In this document: in pieces, positions 24,975 through 31,302 of the stretch
Position numbering within the stretch: position 1 is the stretch's first letter
Layout of the letters: each line of letters starts with the position of its first letter
From: Chloroflexota bacterium
Lineage (GTDB): Bacteria; Chloroflexota; Anaerolineae; Anaerolineales; UBA11579
Reading direction: 5' to 3'
DNA length: 64,000 bases
NCBI GenBank assembly: GCA_013112575.1
Contig: JABFGG010000005.1
Span: 213,497-277,496, forward strand
The notes under the pieces: generated by a model
Databases searched by the model: none
What the model saw: the letters and a program-made list of their open reading frames with translations, nothing else
Told to the model about the DNA's origin: nothing
Position numbers and translations under genes: made by a program

Positions 24975-26504
24975 CTACGGTTTGGTGACTGGGACGTCCA
25001 GGAACTTCTCGGCATCCATGAAGGCCGGTTCCGGACCATAAACTGCGAAGCGTCCACCTTCTGCCGGGCGTTTATACTCAATGGCTTCAGGATAATCGAA
25101 GAAGTTCTTCTGCATCCATAACAGGCCGGAACTGACCACACCGGTCGGGTCGCGTGGGTCAAGCTCGCGCGCCGCGTTGTGCATCCAGTTATCCTTGCGG
25201 CTGTATGGGCACACGCCTACACAGTGGCGGCAGCCCAGGTTACCCATGGACTCACGCCAGTAGTTGTAGCAGGCGCCGTTATTGATGTACCAGTGTTCAT
25301 AGCCACGGATCGCCGGGCCAGTGCCCCATTCCTGTTCAGCCGGACTGTCGGCCATGGAAATGGCACCGGAGGGGCAGGATTCTGCACAGATCTTACATTT
25401 ATTGCAGAACTCTTCCACACCGAAATCGATGGGGCTGTCGGGTACCAATTCCAGGTTGGTCACCACCATCGCCATGCGCGAGTTACCGCCGGATTCGGGC
25501 GTGATGCAGAAACCGGTGCGCCCGACCTCACCCAGGCCCGCCTCAATGGCATGCGGGGGCATCAGGCAGTCGTAGCCGGTGTTGGGCGTGTTAGCGCGGG
25601 CGGCATAACCCAGGCTCTTGAGCATACCTTCGATACGGATAGCTGCCGTGGATACACGGTTATAAGCATCCTGGCTGGCCGTGAACTGCGGGCTGGCCAC
25701 GATCTGGTCCCATTCCATGGGTACACCAATCACTATGGCGTATTTCCAATGCTCGGGCAATTTGGAGTGGTCATAGCCATCTTCCACACCCTGCCAGCTG
25801 TCGCCATAGAAGAAGTCGATCTGCGGTTTGGTGATACCCACCTGGGTGGCCCCATAACGATGAGCTAGTTCTTTTACCAACTCGGTCGCCAATTCAGGGC
25901 TCTTGAAGGGCACGGCTTCTTCGGGGATCGGTGCTGGGCCGCCACGCGTCAGGTTTGTAAAATCGGACACTTCCGGTGGCGAGTCAATGCGGCGCAGCAT
26001 AGTGCTGTGATAGCGGAACCCGCTGGAATAGACTTCGGCCAGCATGAAGTAATTGCCATACACTTCGTCGTCTTTTTCGTGATTGGGTATGGTTTCCGTG
26101 AAGGTCTTGTAATCCCATCCCATTCTCTCAGGATATTGGTTGTAGAAAGCGGTCACCGGAGGCGGAAGGGCCAGATCTTCAACCGGATCATCAATAGTCC
26201 AGTCGGGGTTTTCCACCAGGGCTTTTTCAAACATGGCCACACGTCCGAACACGTAGTCCGTGATGTGGCTGGGCTGGCGCACTTCACCAACCGGGGTATG
26301 TGCCGGGCTCGGAATGCGGAAGGGCTCACGGTTGAAGAATTGGGTTGCAGGGTTGAATGATTCCCAGCCCGTATATCCTTCTGTATCGGAACCAGCAGCC
26401 ACGCCTCCTGCGATCAGGCCGCCAGCCTGCACAGCGGCACCCGCTAAACCAGCGATCTTAAGAAAGCTGCGTCGCGAAAGTTGAGTGCCTTGTTCGTCGC
26501 TCAT
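24975..26504 (-). CDS. rdhA: Reductive dehalogenase-type corrinoid/iron-sulfur enzyme RdhA1, Tat-exported
   Basis: 509 aa. Tat signal SRRSFLKIAGLAGAA, then a long N-terminal region, a corrinoid-binding core (about 180-360, with YRYHSTML-type and AIEAGLGEVGRTGFCITPE) and a C-terminal double 4Fe-4S domain: CNKCKICAESCP, and a second set C..NLGCRHCVGVCPYSRK. This is the established RdhA layout: a cobamide and two Fe-S clusters reduce organohalides outside the membrane as terminal electron acceptor. Length and the paired rdhB support a respiratory type rather than the longer cytoplasmic type. The leader carries a cobalamin riboswitch. The substrate is unknown, and RdhA homologues with no shown dehalogenation exist. 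Confidence 0.9.
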   Translation of the reverse strand: MSDEQGTQLSRRSFLKIAGLAGAAVQAGGLIAGGVAAGSDTEGYTGWESFNPATQFFNREPFRIPSPAHTPVGEVRQPSHITDYVFGRVAMFEKALVENPDWTIDDPVEDLALPPPVTAFYNQYPERMGWDYKTFTETIPNHEKDDEVYGNYFMLAEVYSSGFRYHSTMLRRIDSPPEVSDFTNLTRGGPAPIPEEAVPFKSPELATELVKELAHRYGATQVGITKPQIDFFYGDSWQGVEDGYDHSKLPEHWKYAIVIGVPMEWDQIVASPQFTASQDAYNRVSTAAIRIEGMLKSLGYAARANTPNTGYDCLMPPHAIEAGLGEVGRTGFCITPESGGNSRMAMVVTNLELVPDSPIDFGVEEFCNKCKICAESCPSGAISMADSPAEQEWGTGPAIRGYEHWYINNGACYNYWRESMGNLGCRHCVGVCPYSRKDNWMHNAARELDPRDPTGVVSSGLLWMQKNFFDYPEAIEYKRPAEGGRFAVYGPEPAFMDAEKFLDVPVTKP

Positions 26505-26588
26505 AAGTATCTCCTTGTGAAAAAAATTCTTCTAAAAAATTCCTACCTGTGCTATTTTTCGAGTATCTGGCCTCCTCATTAACCAAAG

Positions 26589-26613
26589 AACGCTGCACAT
26601 GGCATGCAGCGTT
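26589..26613 (-). terminator. Terminator of the rdhA1 riboswitch
   Basis: A 9-bp stem AACGCTGCA / TGCAGCGTT with a 7-base loop is followed by CTTT on the minus strand, about 85 bases before the rdhA1 ATG. It lies 23 bases after the aptamer, the usual position for an expression platform. Confidence 0.75.
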
Positions 26614-26635
26614 GCCTTCCTCGAGGTTCGCATTT

Positions 26636-26710
26636 CATGAGTTCCTGGCTTCCCAATAAATGGGTTACAGTTGCGGGACAGCACCGGATTTGCGCCGGTT
26701 TCCTCATTTA
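26636..26710 (-). ncRNA. Cobalamin riboswitch upstream of rdhA1
   Basis: Minus strand: P1 arms ATGAG / CTCAT enclose AAATCCGGTGCTGTCCCGCA, ACTGT, a short CCCATTTATTGGG hairpin and the B12 box AAGCCAGGAACTCAT. It is compact, about 72 bases, without the extra peripheral helix of the btuF switch. Together with the terminator it would place the enzyme gene itself under cobamide control. Confidence 0.9.
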
Positions 26711-26748
26711 TTTGTGCGCAATCGCACAATTTTGTGATTTATTACACA
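26711..26748 (-). promoter_or_regulatory. CRP/FNR-like palindrome and leader inverted repeat, rdhA1 promoter
   Basis: TGTGA-TTTATT-ACACA (26733-26748) resembles the CRP/FNR-family site TGTGAN6TCACA with one change. Next to the aptamer lies TTGTGCG-CAAT-CGCACAA (26712-26729). The same two elements with the same spacing occur before rdhB2. The promoter for the minus-strand transcript must lie here; a precise -10 box could not be fixed. Confidence 0.6.
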
Positions 26749-26779
26749 AATAATACTTGTTTTGTCCCAGATTTACAGT

Positions 26780-26840
26780 GGACAAATGTCCACAAAAGCG
26801 CAGGACATATGTCCAGCTGTACAAAATCGGACAGGTGTCC
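26780..26840. promoter_or_regulatory. Array of three GGACANNTGTCC operators, rdhA1
   Basis: Exact palindromes GGACAAATGTCC (26780), GGACATATGTCC (26803) and GGACAGGTGTCC (26829) are spaced 23 and 26 bases apart. The same spacing recurs upstream of rdhB2. They are the likely binding sites of the TetR-family regulator encoded at 29140. They lie upstream of the inferred promoter, which would suit an upstream activator or a looping repressor. Confidence 0.75.
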
Positions 26841-26945
26841 ATGCTTGGTCTCCCCCAGCCTTTCCAAATTAAACAAGGTGCTAGCAAGCTTATTTACAGC
26901 AAAGGAGGGCAAGCAATATGCCTGCCCTCCTGGGAATACTATAGA

Positions 26946-28379
26946 TCAAGCTTCTTTTGTATGCACGAATACTTCCTTATTCCTCCAGAAGTCATCCGGA
27001 TCCTGTTGCTCGCCAAATCCAGAAGCATCGTCTAGAGTGAGTAAGAATTGATCGATGGTGCCGTTTTTAGCGCCGATCAGGACACGTGTCGCCTCATGTA
27101 GCCAGCTGTCCGGCTTGTTGAACGGGCAGGTCTGGATGCATTTTGAGCAATCCATACCATTGACTGCCCACACCAGATGACAAGCAGGTGTATCTACGTA
27201 CCATTTCAGCACACCAGGGTTGCTGGAGATGTGATTGGGCGCATCATAGGTAGCTTCGTAGGTACGTTCTCCATGCGGGATGGCGTTGCCCGGGCAGGTG
27301 TCGGCGCACTTGCCACATACCTCACAGAACTCCGTAGCGCCAAATGAGATCGGTTGGTCCGGCACCAGGGGCATATCTGTGAAGACCTTCGCCAGACGTA
27401 CGCGCGGTCCGTATTTCGGGGTCATCAGCAAGCCATGTCGGCCCAACTCACCCAGACCGGCATCCACCGCCACCGCCACACTCATCGCCGTGCAGTTACC
27501 AGAGGGGATCGCCTGGTAACCCAATGCACGGATGAACTCGGCCACACATGCAGCTGTGAACGTCATGCGTGAATAACCGTTCCCCGTAGCTGCAGAACCA
27601 GGACCGCTCAGATAAGTTTGCATACCATCGTAATCCATCTCAAAAGCCAAAGAGATCACGTACTTCATCTTCTTGGGGATAATCAGCGTGCCATCCTCAA
27701 GTTCCTGGGGCGCATCAGCTTCTTCGTAACGGATGGGCGCTGAAATACCTGGCCCCATCGTGTCTGTGCCGCCTTTGGTGTAACGCTTGTCATAGAACCA
27801 GCGCTCATCGACTTCCGCAATACCGGACAGGGACGCGCCATAGAACTTGGCCGCTGTCTTTACAATGCCAGACACATCTTCCGGTGACCAATCTCCGCCG
27901 TTCCAGGGGGGCATTTCCTGTCCATAAATTCGACCGGCAAACCCACCAAGAGGGTTCCAGGAATATAAACCGCCGTTGGACCCACCAACTGCCCCGGCTG
28001 TAGAGCCAATTGTTGTCGCCACTGTCCAAGCTGCCGTATAGAAGGCATAGTCCAGGCGAGTAAAGCCTTTAACGTTGCCCATGATATTTTCGCCGATCTT
28101 GGAAGCATAGGGCGCTTCGGATTCCTGGATGACTGGGTCCCATTGCACACGGCTAAAAACTTCGTTTTTCTGGTCAAAGCGTTTGTAGATCGAGTCATCT
28201 ACCTGATAAGGCGGGTTATCTGCTGGACGCTGACGCACCAGGAATCCCCCATATTCTTCCGGCGAATACAGCACGTTATCACCATCCACCTGCCCAATCA
28301 CCTTCGCTACCGGCATGGCTACACCAGCCAACCCCGCGATTTTCAGAAAGTCTCGACGACTGATTTTTGATTCTGACAT
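26946..28379 (-). CDS. rdhA: Reductive dehalogenase-type corrinoid/iron-sulfur enzyme RdhA2, Tat-exported
   Basis: 477 aa from the ATG at 28379, which has an AAAGGAAC site and starts a Tat signal (SRRDFLKIAGLAGVAM). The corrinoid-binding core (about 150-340) has MTFTAACVAEFIRALGYQAI and VDAGLGELGRHGLLMTPKYG; the C-terminal clusters are CEVCGKCADTCP and C..VNGMDCSKCIQTCPFNK. It shares the RdhA plan with RdhA1 but differs widely in the N-terminal half, so a different substrate is likely. It has rdhB2 upstream in the same unit, 37 bases away. Confidence 0.9.
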   Translation of the reverse strand: MSESKISRRDFLKIAGLAGVAMPVAKVIGQVDGDNVLYSPEEYGGFLVRQRPADNPPYQVDDSIYKRFDQKNEVFSRVQWDPVIQESEAPYASKIGENIMGNVKGFTRLDYAFYTAAWTVATTIGSTAGAVGGSNGGLYSWNPLGGFAGRIYGQEMPPWNGGDWSPEDVSGIVKTAAKFYGASLSGIAEVDERWFYDKRYTKGGTDTMGPGISAPIRYEEADAPQELEDGTLIIPKKMKYVISLAFEMDYDGMQTYLSGPGSAATGNGYSRMTFTAACVAEFIRALGYQAIPSGNCTAMSVAVAVDAGLGELGRHGLLMTPKYGPRVRLAKVFTDMPLVPDQPISFGATEFCEVCGKCADTCPGNAIPHGERTYEATYDAPNHISSNPGVLKWYVDTPACHLVWAVNGMDCSKCIQTCPFNKPDSWLHEATRVLIGAKNGTIDQFLLTLDDASGFGEQQDPDDFWRNKEVFVHTKEA

Positions 28380-28416
28380 GTTCGTTCCTTTTATTGGAGT
28401 ACGTTGTGAATGTTGA

Positions 28417-28683
28417 CTAACTGCGTGCAAATACAAAGCGCCCTAGTAGCACAGCCCAAATGACGGTGATGATCCCGAAGATCATACCCATCACCAGAGC
28501 AGCCTGTCCGGCCCCTTCTGCAATGAAACCAAAAATGACCTCAAGTGTCAAAATAGCAAAGAGGATGCCCAATATGGTCAGTAGCCATTGCCACCAGCTT
28601 ATTGTCATCTCTTTTTCTTTGACATAGTTGAGCAGCAGGAAAAATGCTGCACTTGCCAGTGCCCCTATTATGAGATTTAGCAT
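28417..28683 (-). CDS. rdhB: RdhB-like membrane anchor, unit 2
   Basis: 88 aa with three membrane helices: NLIIGALASAAFFLLLNYV, WWQWLLTILGILFAILTLEV (again with a WW pair after TIS) and LVMGMIFGIITVIWAVLLG. It is a short RdhB anchor for RdhA2, placed first in the unit, so B is translated before A, unlike unit 1. A GGAT-like site precedes the ATG. Confidence 0.8.
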   Translation of the reverse strand: MLNLIIGALASAAFFLLLNYVKEKEMTISWWQWLLTILGILFAILTLEVIFGFIAEGAGQAALVMGMIFGIITVIWAVLLGRFVFARS

Positions 28684-28794
28684 GCTTATATCCTTTCACG
28701 ATGATATGGGTTGATTGGTAAATGAAAAAGCCTGAGGCGATTAGCAGCAATGTATGCTACAGTTTGGTTCGATGCAATGCACCTTTCTCCCACT

Positions 28795-28821
28795 AAACAA
28801 AAAAGGAAGCCAGTGGCTTCC
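28795..28821 (-). terminator. Terminator of the rdhB2-rdhA2 riboswitch
   Basis: GGAAGCC-ACT-GGCTTCC followed by TTTTTT on the minus strand lies about 110 bases before the rdhB2 ATG and about 20 bases after the aptamer. It is a clear Rho-independent terminator. Confidence 0.82.
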
Positions 28822-28842
28822 TTCTCTCGAGGACCATTTAGT

Positions 28843-28914
28843 ATGAGTGTCTGGCTTGCCACGGATGTGGCTAACAGTTGCGGGACAGCGCCGGGTTTCC
28901 ACCAGCTTCCTCAT
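28843..28914 (-). ncRNA. Cobalamin riboswitch upstream of rdhB2-rdhA2
   Basis: Minus strand: P1 ATGAG / CTCAT encloses AAACCCGGCGCTGTCCCGCA, ACTGT, a CCACATCCGTGG hairpin and the B12 box AAGCCAGACACTCAT. It is about 72 bases and closely parallels the rdhA1 switch. A shared CCTCGAG word follows the aptamer in both leaders and may be part of the switching helix. Confidence 0.9.
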
Positions 28915-28915
28915 A

Positions 28916-28953
28916 ATTGTGCAACTTCGCACAATATTGTGATTTCTAACACA
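28916..28953 (-). promoter_or_regulatory. CRP/FNR-like palindrome and leader inverted repeat, rdhB2 promoter
   Basis: TGTGA-TTTCTA-ACACA (28938-28953) and ATTGTGC-AACTTC-GCACAAT (28916-28935) match the layout before rdhA1. The distance between the start of the CRP/FNR-like site and the first GGACANNTGTCC palindrome is 47 bases in both promoters. Confidence 0.6.
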
Positions 28954-28984
28954 AAGAATACTTGATTTACACCCCTCTGGCACT

Positions 28985-29045
28985 GGACAAATGTCCATGA
29001 AACTATAGGACAAATGTCCGCTTGTTTACATTCAGCCAAATGTCT
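28985..29045. promoter_or_regulatory. Array of GGACANNTGTCC operators, rdhB2/tetR intergenic region
   Basis: Two exact palindromes GGACAAATGTCC (28985, 29008) and a degenerate third (AGCCAAATGTCT, 29034) repeat the 23- and 26-base spacing seen at rdhA1. The region also lies upstream of tetR, so the regulator may control itself from the same sites. Confidence 0.75.
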
Positions 29046-29051
29046 ATAATA

Positions 29052-29067
29052 TGTGATGTAATTCACA
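29052..29067 (+). promoter_or_regulatory. Perfect CRP/FNR-type palindrome before tetR
   Basis: TGTGA-TGTAAT-TCACA matches the CRP consensus half-sites exactly. It lies 73 bases before the tetR ATG and next to a TATAAT word (29045-29050). It suggests that a CRP/FNR-family factor controls the regulator as well as the rdh promoters. Confidence 0.55.
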
Positions 29068-29139
29068 AATAATCTGTCCACCCCTTGCCCTAATTTGTAA
29101 AAGCAGTTCCCTGTGGGACTTATTTTGAAAGGGAGACCC

Positions 29140-29748
29140 ATGAACCGGCAATATAACCGCACAAACCGCATGCTCCGTGCTGCTCTTCTAGAACTTTTGG
29201 ATGAAAAACCATATCCAAAGATCACCGTTTCCGACATCGTCGAGCGTGCCGACCTCTCCCGCTCAACCTTTTACGTCCATTTTGATACGAAAGACGACCT
29301 GCTCTGTAGTTTCATAGAAGATATTCTGGATGAGTTTTTTGACATCTTATCCATGAGGAATTTTGAGACCCCGGATGAAGCCGTAGATATCGAGATCAAC
29401 GTCAGCCTTTTCCGCCTATGGAAAGAAAGTGCAGAGATCACCCGGCTTGTTGAAGCCACAGACATAGACCTCGCCATGATGCGCAGCCTCACAAAAGCCT
29501 GGCAAAGGAACTACAACGAAAAGATCGCCGATAAACGGCCAAATACTACCCCTACTCTTGCAGTTTACTTGAACCGCTACCTGGCTTCCTCCTACTTTGG
29601 CATTTTGCGTTATTGGATCGAAGAAGGCATGCAACGCCCTCCCGAACTAATGGGTCGTTTGCTTTATGCACTTACCGGACCTCCAATCTTGAATAATGCT
29701 ATTCAGGAAGTTAATCAAGAGTTTGCAATGGGGTCAGAAACACAATAA
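29140..29748 (+). CDS. TetR-family transcriptional regulator, divergent from the rdh genes
   Basis: 202 aa. The N-terminal helix-turn-helix (about 5-55) is typical: NRMLRAALLELLDEKPYPKI, TVSDIVERADLSRSTFYVHF, DTKDDLLCSF. The C-terminal two thirds are a helical ligand-binding/dimer domain with no recognisable subfamily. The start at 29140 has GGGAG upstream; the ATG 27 bases earlier lacks a site. The only two upstream regions with multiple GGACANNTGTCC palindromes are those of this gene/rdhB2 and rdhA1, which points to this protein as their binder. The ligand could be a halogenated compound (inference). Confidence 0.85.
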   Translation: MNRQYNRTNRMLRAALLELLDEKPYPKITVSDIVERADLSRSTFYVHFDTKDDLLCSFIEDILDEFFDILSMRNFETPDEAVDIEINVSLFRLWKESAEITRLVEATDIDLAMMRSLTKAWQRNYNEKIADKRPNTTPTLAVYLNRYLASSYFGILRYWIEEGMQRPPELMGRLLYALTGPPILNNAIQEVNQEFAMGSETQ

Positions 29749-29763
29749 ACTTTCACTGCATAG

Positions 29764-29779
29764 CAGGACAATTGTCCTG
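29764..29779. promoter_or_regulatory. Single GGACANNTGTCC operator before the iron-uptake operon
   Basis: CAGGACAATTGTCCTG is a perfect 16-base palindrome that contains the same core as the rdh arrays. It lies between tetR and the DtxR-family gene, about 100 bases before the latter. A weaker CRP-like word (TGTGATTTAAAGTACA) overlaps its right edge. Confidence 0.6.
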
Positions 29780-29829
29780 TGATTTAAAGTACAAACGACA
29801 ATGGGCGGAATCCCTCTACGCGCTTATCT

Positions 29830-29877
29830 TTAGGTTGACCTTAAGATTTCTTTACTGATTTCAGGGTAAGCCTAAAA
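29830..29877 (+). promoter_or_regulatory. Putative DtxR-family metal boxes
   Basis: TTAGGTTGACCTTAA (29830-29844) and TTTCAGGGTAAGCCTAAAA (29859-29877) are imperfect inverted repeats that resemble IdeR/DtxR boxes (TTAGGTTAG-CTAACCTAA type). The second ends directly at the ATG of the DtxR-family gene, so autoregulation by iron is likely. Confidence 0.55.
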
Positions 29878-30531
29878 ATGAGCGAAAGCACGGAAATGTA
29901 TCTCGTAACCATTGGCCAACTGCTGGAAAGCGGCCATCAAGAGCCGCTGCCCCTCTCGCTGCTTGCCGAAGAACTCTCCATCAATTCCGTCTCCGCCAAC
30001 GAAATGGTCCACAAGCTCGAAGAACGCGGCCTGGTCACCTACACTCCTTACAAAGGGGTCTTCTTATCCTCCGAAGGCCGCGAGCGCACTGACGGCATTT
30101 TGCGCAAACGTCGCCTCTGGCAAAGTTTCCTGGAACGCTGCCTTGATCTGGGGGCCGATGACGCCGAAGCCCTCGCCTGTCGCATGGAACACATCACGCC
30201 CGATAATGTCGCTGACCGTTTGGGACTGTTTCTGTATGAGGATCAACTTTGCCCCATTGAGGATTTTATAACGGCGAAAGGTTCCGAGCCACTCGTCAAG
30301 TTGCAAACTTCTCTGGATGGGCTCAAACTGGGCCAAAGAGGTCGCCTCCTCGAAATTCAGGATGCCGGTATCGACTCCATCTTCGCCGCTGAACAGCTTG
30401 CACCGGGCGCCGAGCTTGAGGTCAAAGCTATTGGCTCCAACGACACCATCTTGCTGGGTCATACGCAAGGCACCATCCACATGCTGCGCCAGGATGCCCA
30501 ACAGGTCCTGGTCGAGGTCCTCTATGACTGA
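29878..30531 (+). CDS. DtxR/MntR-family metal-dependent regulator with FeoA-like C-terminal domain
   Basis: 217 aa. A winged helix (about 1-60: LLAEELSINSVSANEMVHKL, ERGLVTYTPYKGVFLSSEG) and a metal-binding dimer domain (about 62-125: RRLWQSFLERCLDLGADDAE with HITPDN) are followed by an SH3-like FeoA domain (about 140-217: GQRGRLLEIQDAGIDSIFA). With metal bound it would repress. It is the first gene of the Feo operon and overlaps feoA by 8 bases. Iron is more likely than manganese because of the context. Confidence 0.88.
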   Translation: MSESTEMYLVTIGQLLESGHQEPLPLSLLAEELSINSVSANEMVHKLEERGLVTYTPYKGVFLSSEGRERTDGILRKRRLWQSFLERCLDLGADDAEALACRMEHITPDNVADRLGLFLYEDQLCPIEDFITAKGSEPLVKLQTSLDGLKLGQRGRLLEIQDAGIDSIFAAEQLAPGAELEVKAIGSNDTILLGHTQGTIHMLRQDAQQVLVEVLYD

Positions 30532-30802
30532 ACACTGCCCCCAACCCCTTTCCACCATCAAAGAGGGCCAGGCCGTGCGCCTCGTCAAGGTACATGCTGG
30601 CAAACGCCTCAACTACCGCCTCGCCGAACTAGGCCTCACCCCTGGTGTGGAGATCACGGTGTTACGTGATACTGGCGGCCCCATGCTGCTATGTTTCCGC
30701 GACTGCCGTCTTGCCATCGGCAAGGGCATTGCCAACAAGATGCAGGTTTTGCCCTGCGATACCTGTGTTTGGAACAGCGAGGCCGAAGAAGAAACCATAT
30801 GA
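30524..30802 (+). CDS. feoA: Ferrous iron transport protein FeoA
   Basis: 92 aa SH3-like FeoA protein: LSTIKEGQAVRLVKVHAG, RLNYRLAELGLTPGVEITVL, and LAIGKGIANKMQV. It supports FeoB. The ATG at 30524 lies within the end of the regulator gene (8-base overlap), and its own stop overlaps the start of feoB, indicating translational coupling. The C-terminus has a small Cys pair (CDTC). Confidence 0.9.
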   Translation: MTEHCPQPLSTIKEGQAVRLVKVHAGKRLNYRLAELGLTPGVEITVLRDTGGPMLLCFRDCRLAIGKGIANKMQVLPCDTCVWNSEAEEETI

Positions 30803-31302
30803 AGCTCCGCTTAGCCCTGGCTGGCAATCCCAACGTGGGCAAGAGTTCTCTCTTCAACCAACTCACAGGCTCTCAACAACACGTGGGCAATTGGCCGGGG
30901 AAAACGGTAGAATTCTATCAAGGGCACTTCGAATATGAGGGGACAAGTTTTGATCTAATTGACCTTCCCGGCACCTATAGCCTCAACGCTTTTTCTGAAG
31001 AAGAGGTCATCACCCGCGATTACCTGCTGGAACAGCGCCCCGACCTGGTCATCAATGTTGTTGATGCCAATCAGCTTGAACGCAACCTCTATCTCACCGT
31101 CCAACTCCTCGAACTGGGCTTGCCCTGCATCATGGCTCTCAACAAAATGGATGTCATCGAAAACGCTAAAATCCAGATCGACGTAGAAAATCTGAGCCAC
31201 CGCCTCGGCATTCCCATCGTCCCCATCATTGCCGAGAATGGCACAGACATCCCAGACTTACTTCGGGCTGTTTCCACCTCCATACAACCGGTGCCCGCAT
31301 GA
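30799..31302 (+). CDS. feoB: FeoB GTPase domain as a separate protein
   Basis: 167 aa, only the cytoplasmic G-protein part of FeoB. G1 GNPNVGKSSLFNQLTG, G2/switch I VGNWPGKTVE, G3 DLPGTYSL, G4 NKMD are all present. In most bacteria this is fused to the membrane domain; here the frame ends (ATGA) and the membrane part starts in another frame with a 4-base overlap. The stop is followed at once by the missing part, so the split could be natural or due to a frameshift. All motifs are intact on both sides, favouring a real two-protein FeoB. Confidence 0.88.
   Translation: MKLRLALAGNPNVGKSSLFNQLTGSQQHVGNWPGKTVEFYQGHFEYEGTSFDLIDLPGTYSLNAFSEEEVITRDYLLEQRPDLVINVVDANQLERNLYLTVQLLELGLPCIMALNKMDVIENAKIQIDVENLSHRLGIPIVPIIAENGTDIPDLLRAVSTSIQPVPA

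Noticed and set aside
25179..25868. A 229-codon plus-strand frame opposite rdhA1
   Set aside because: Antisense to an RdhA gene with strong motifs; composition is that of a shadow frame.
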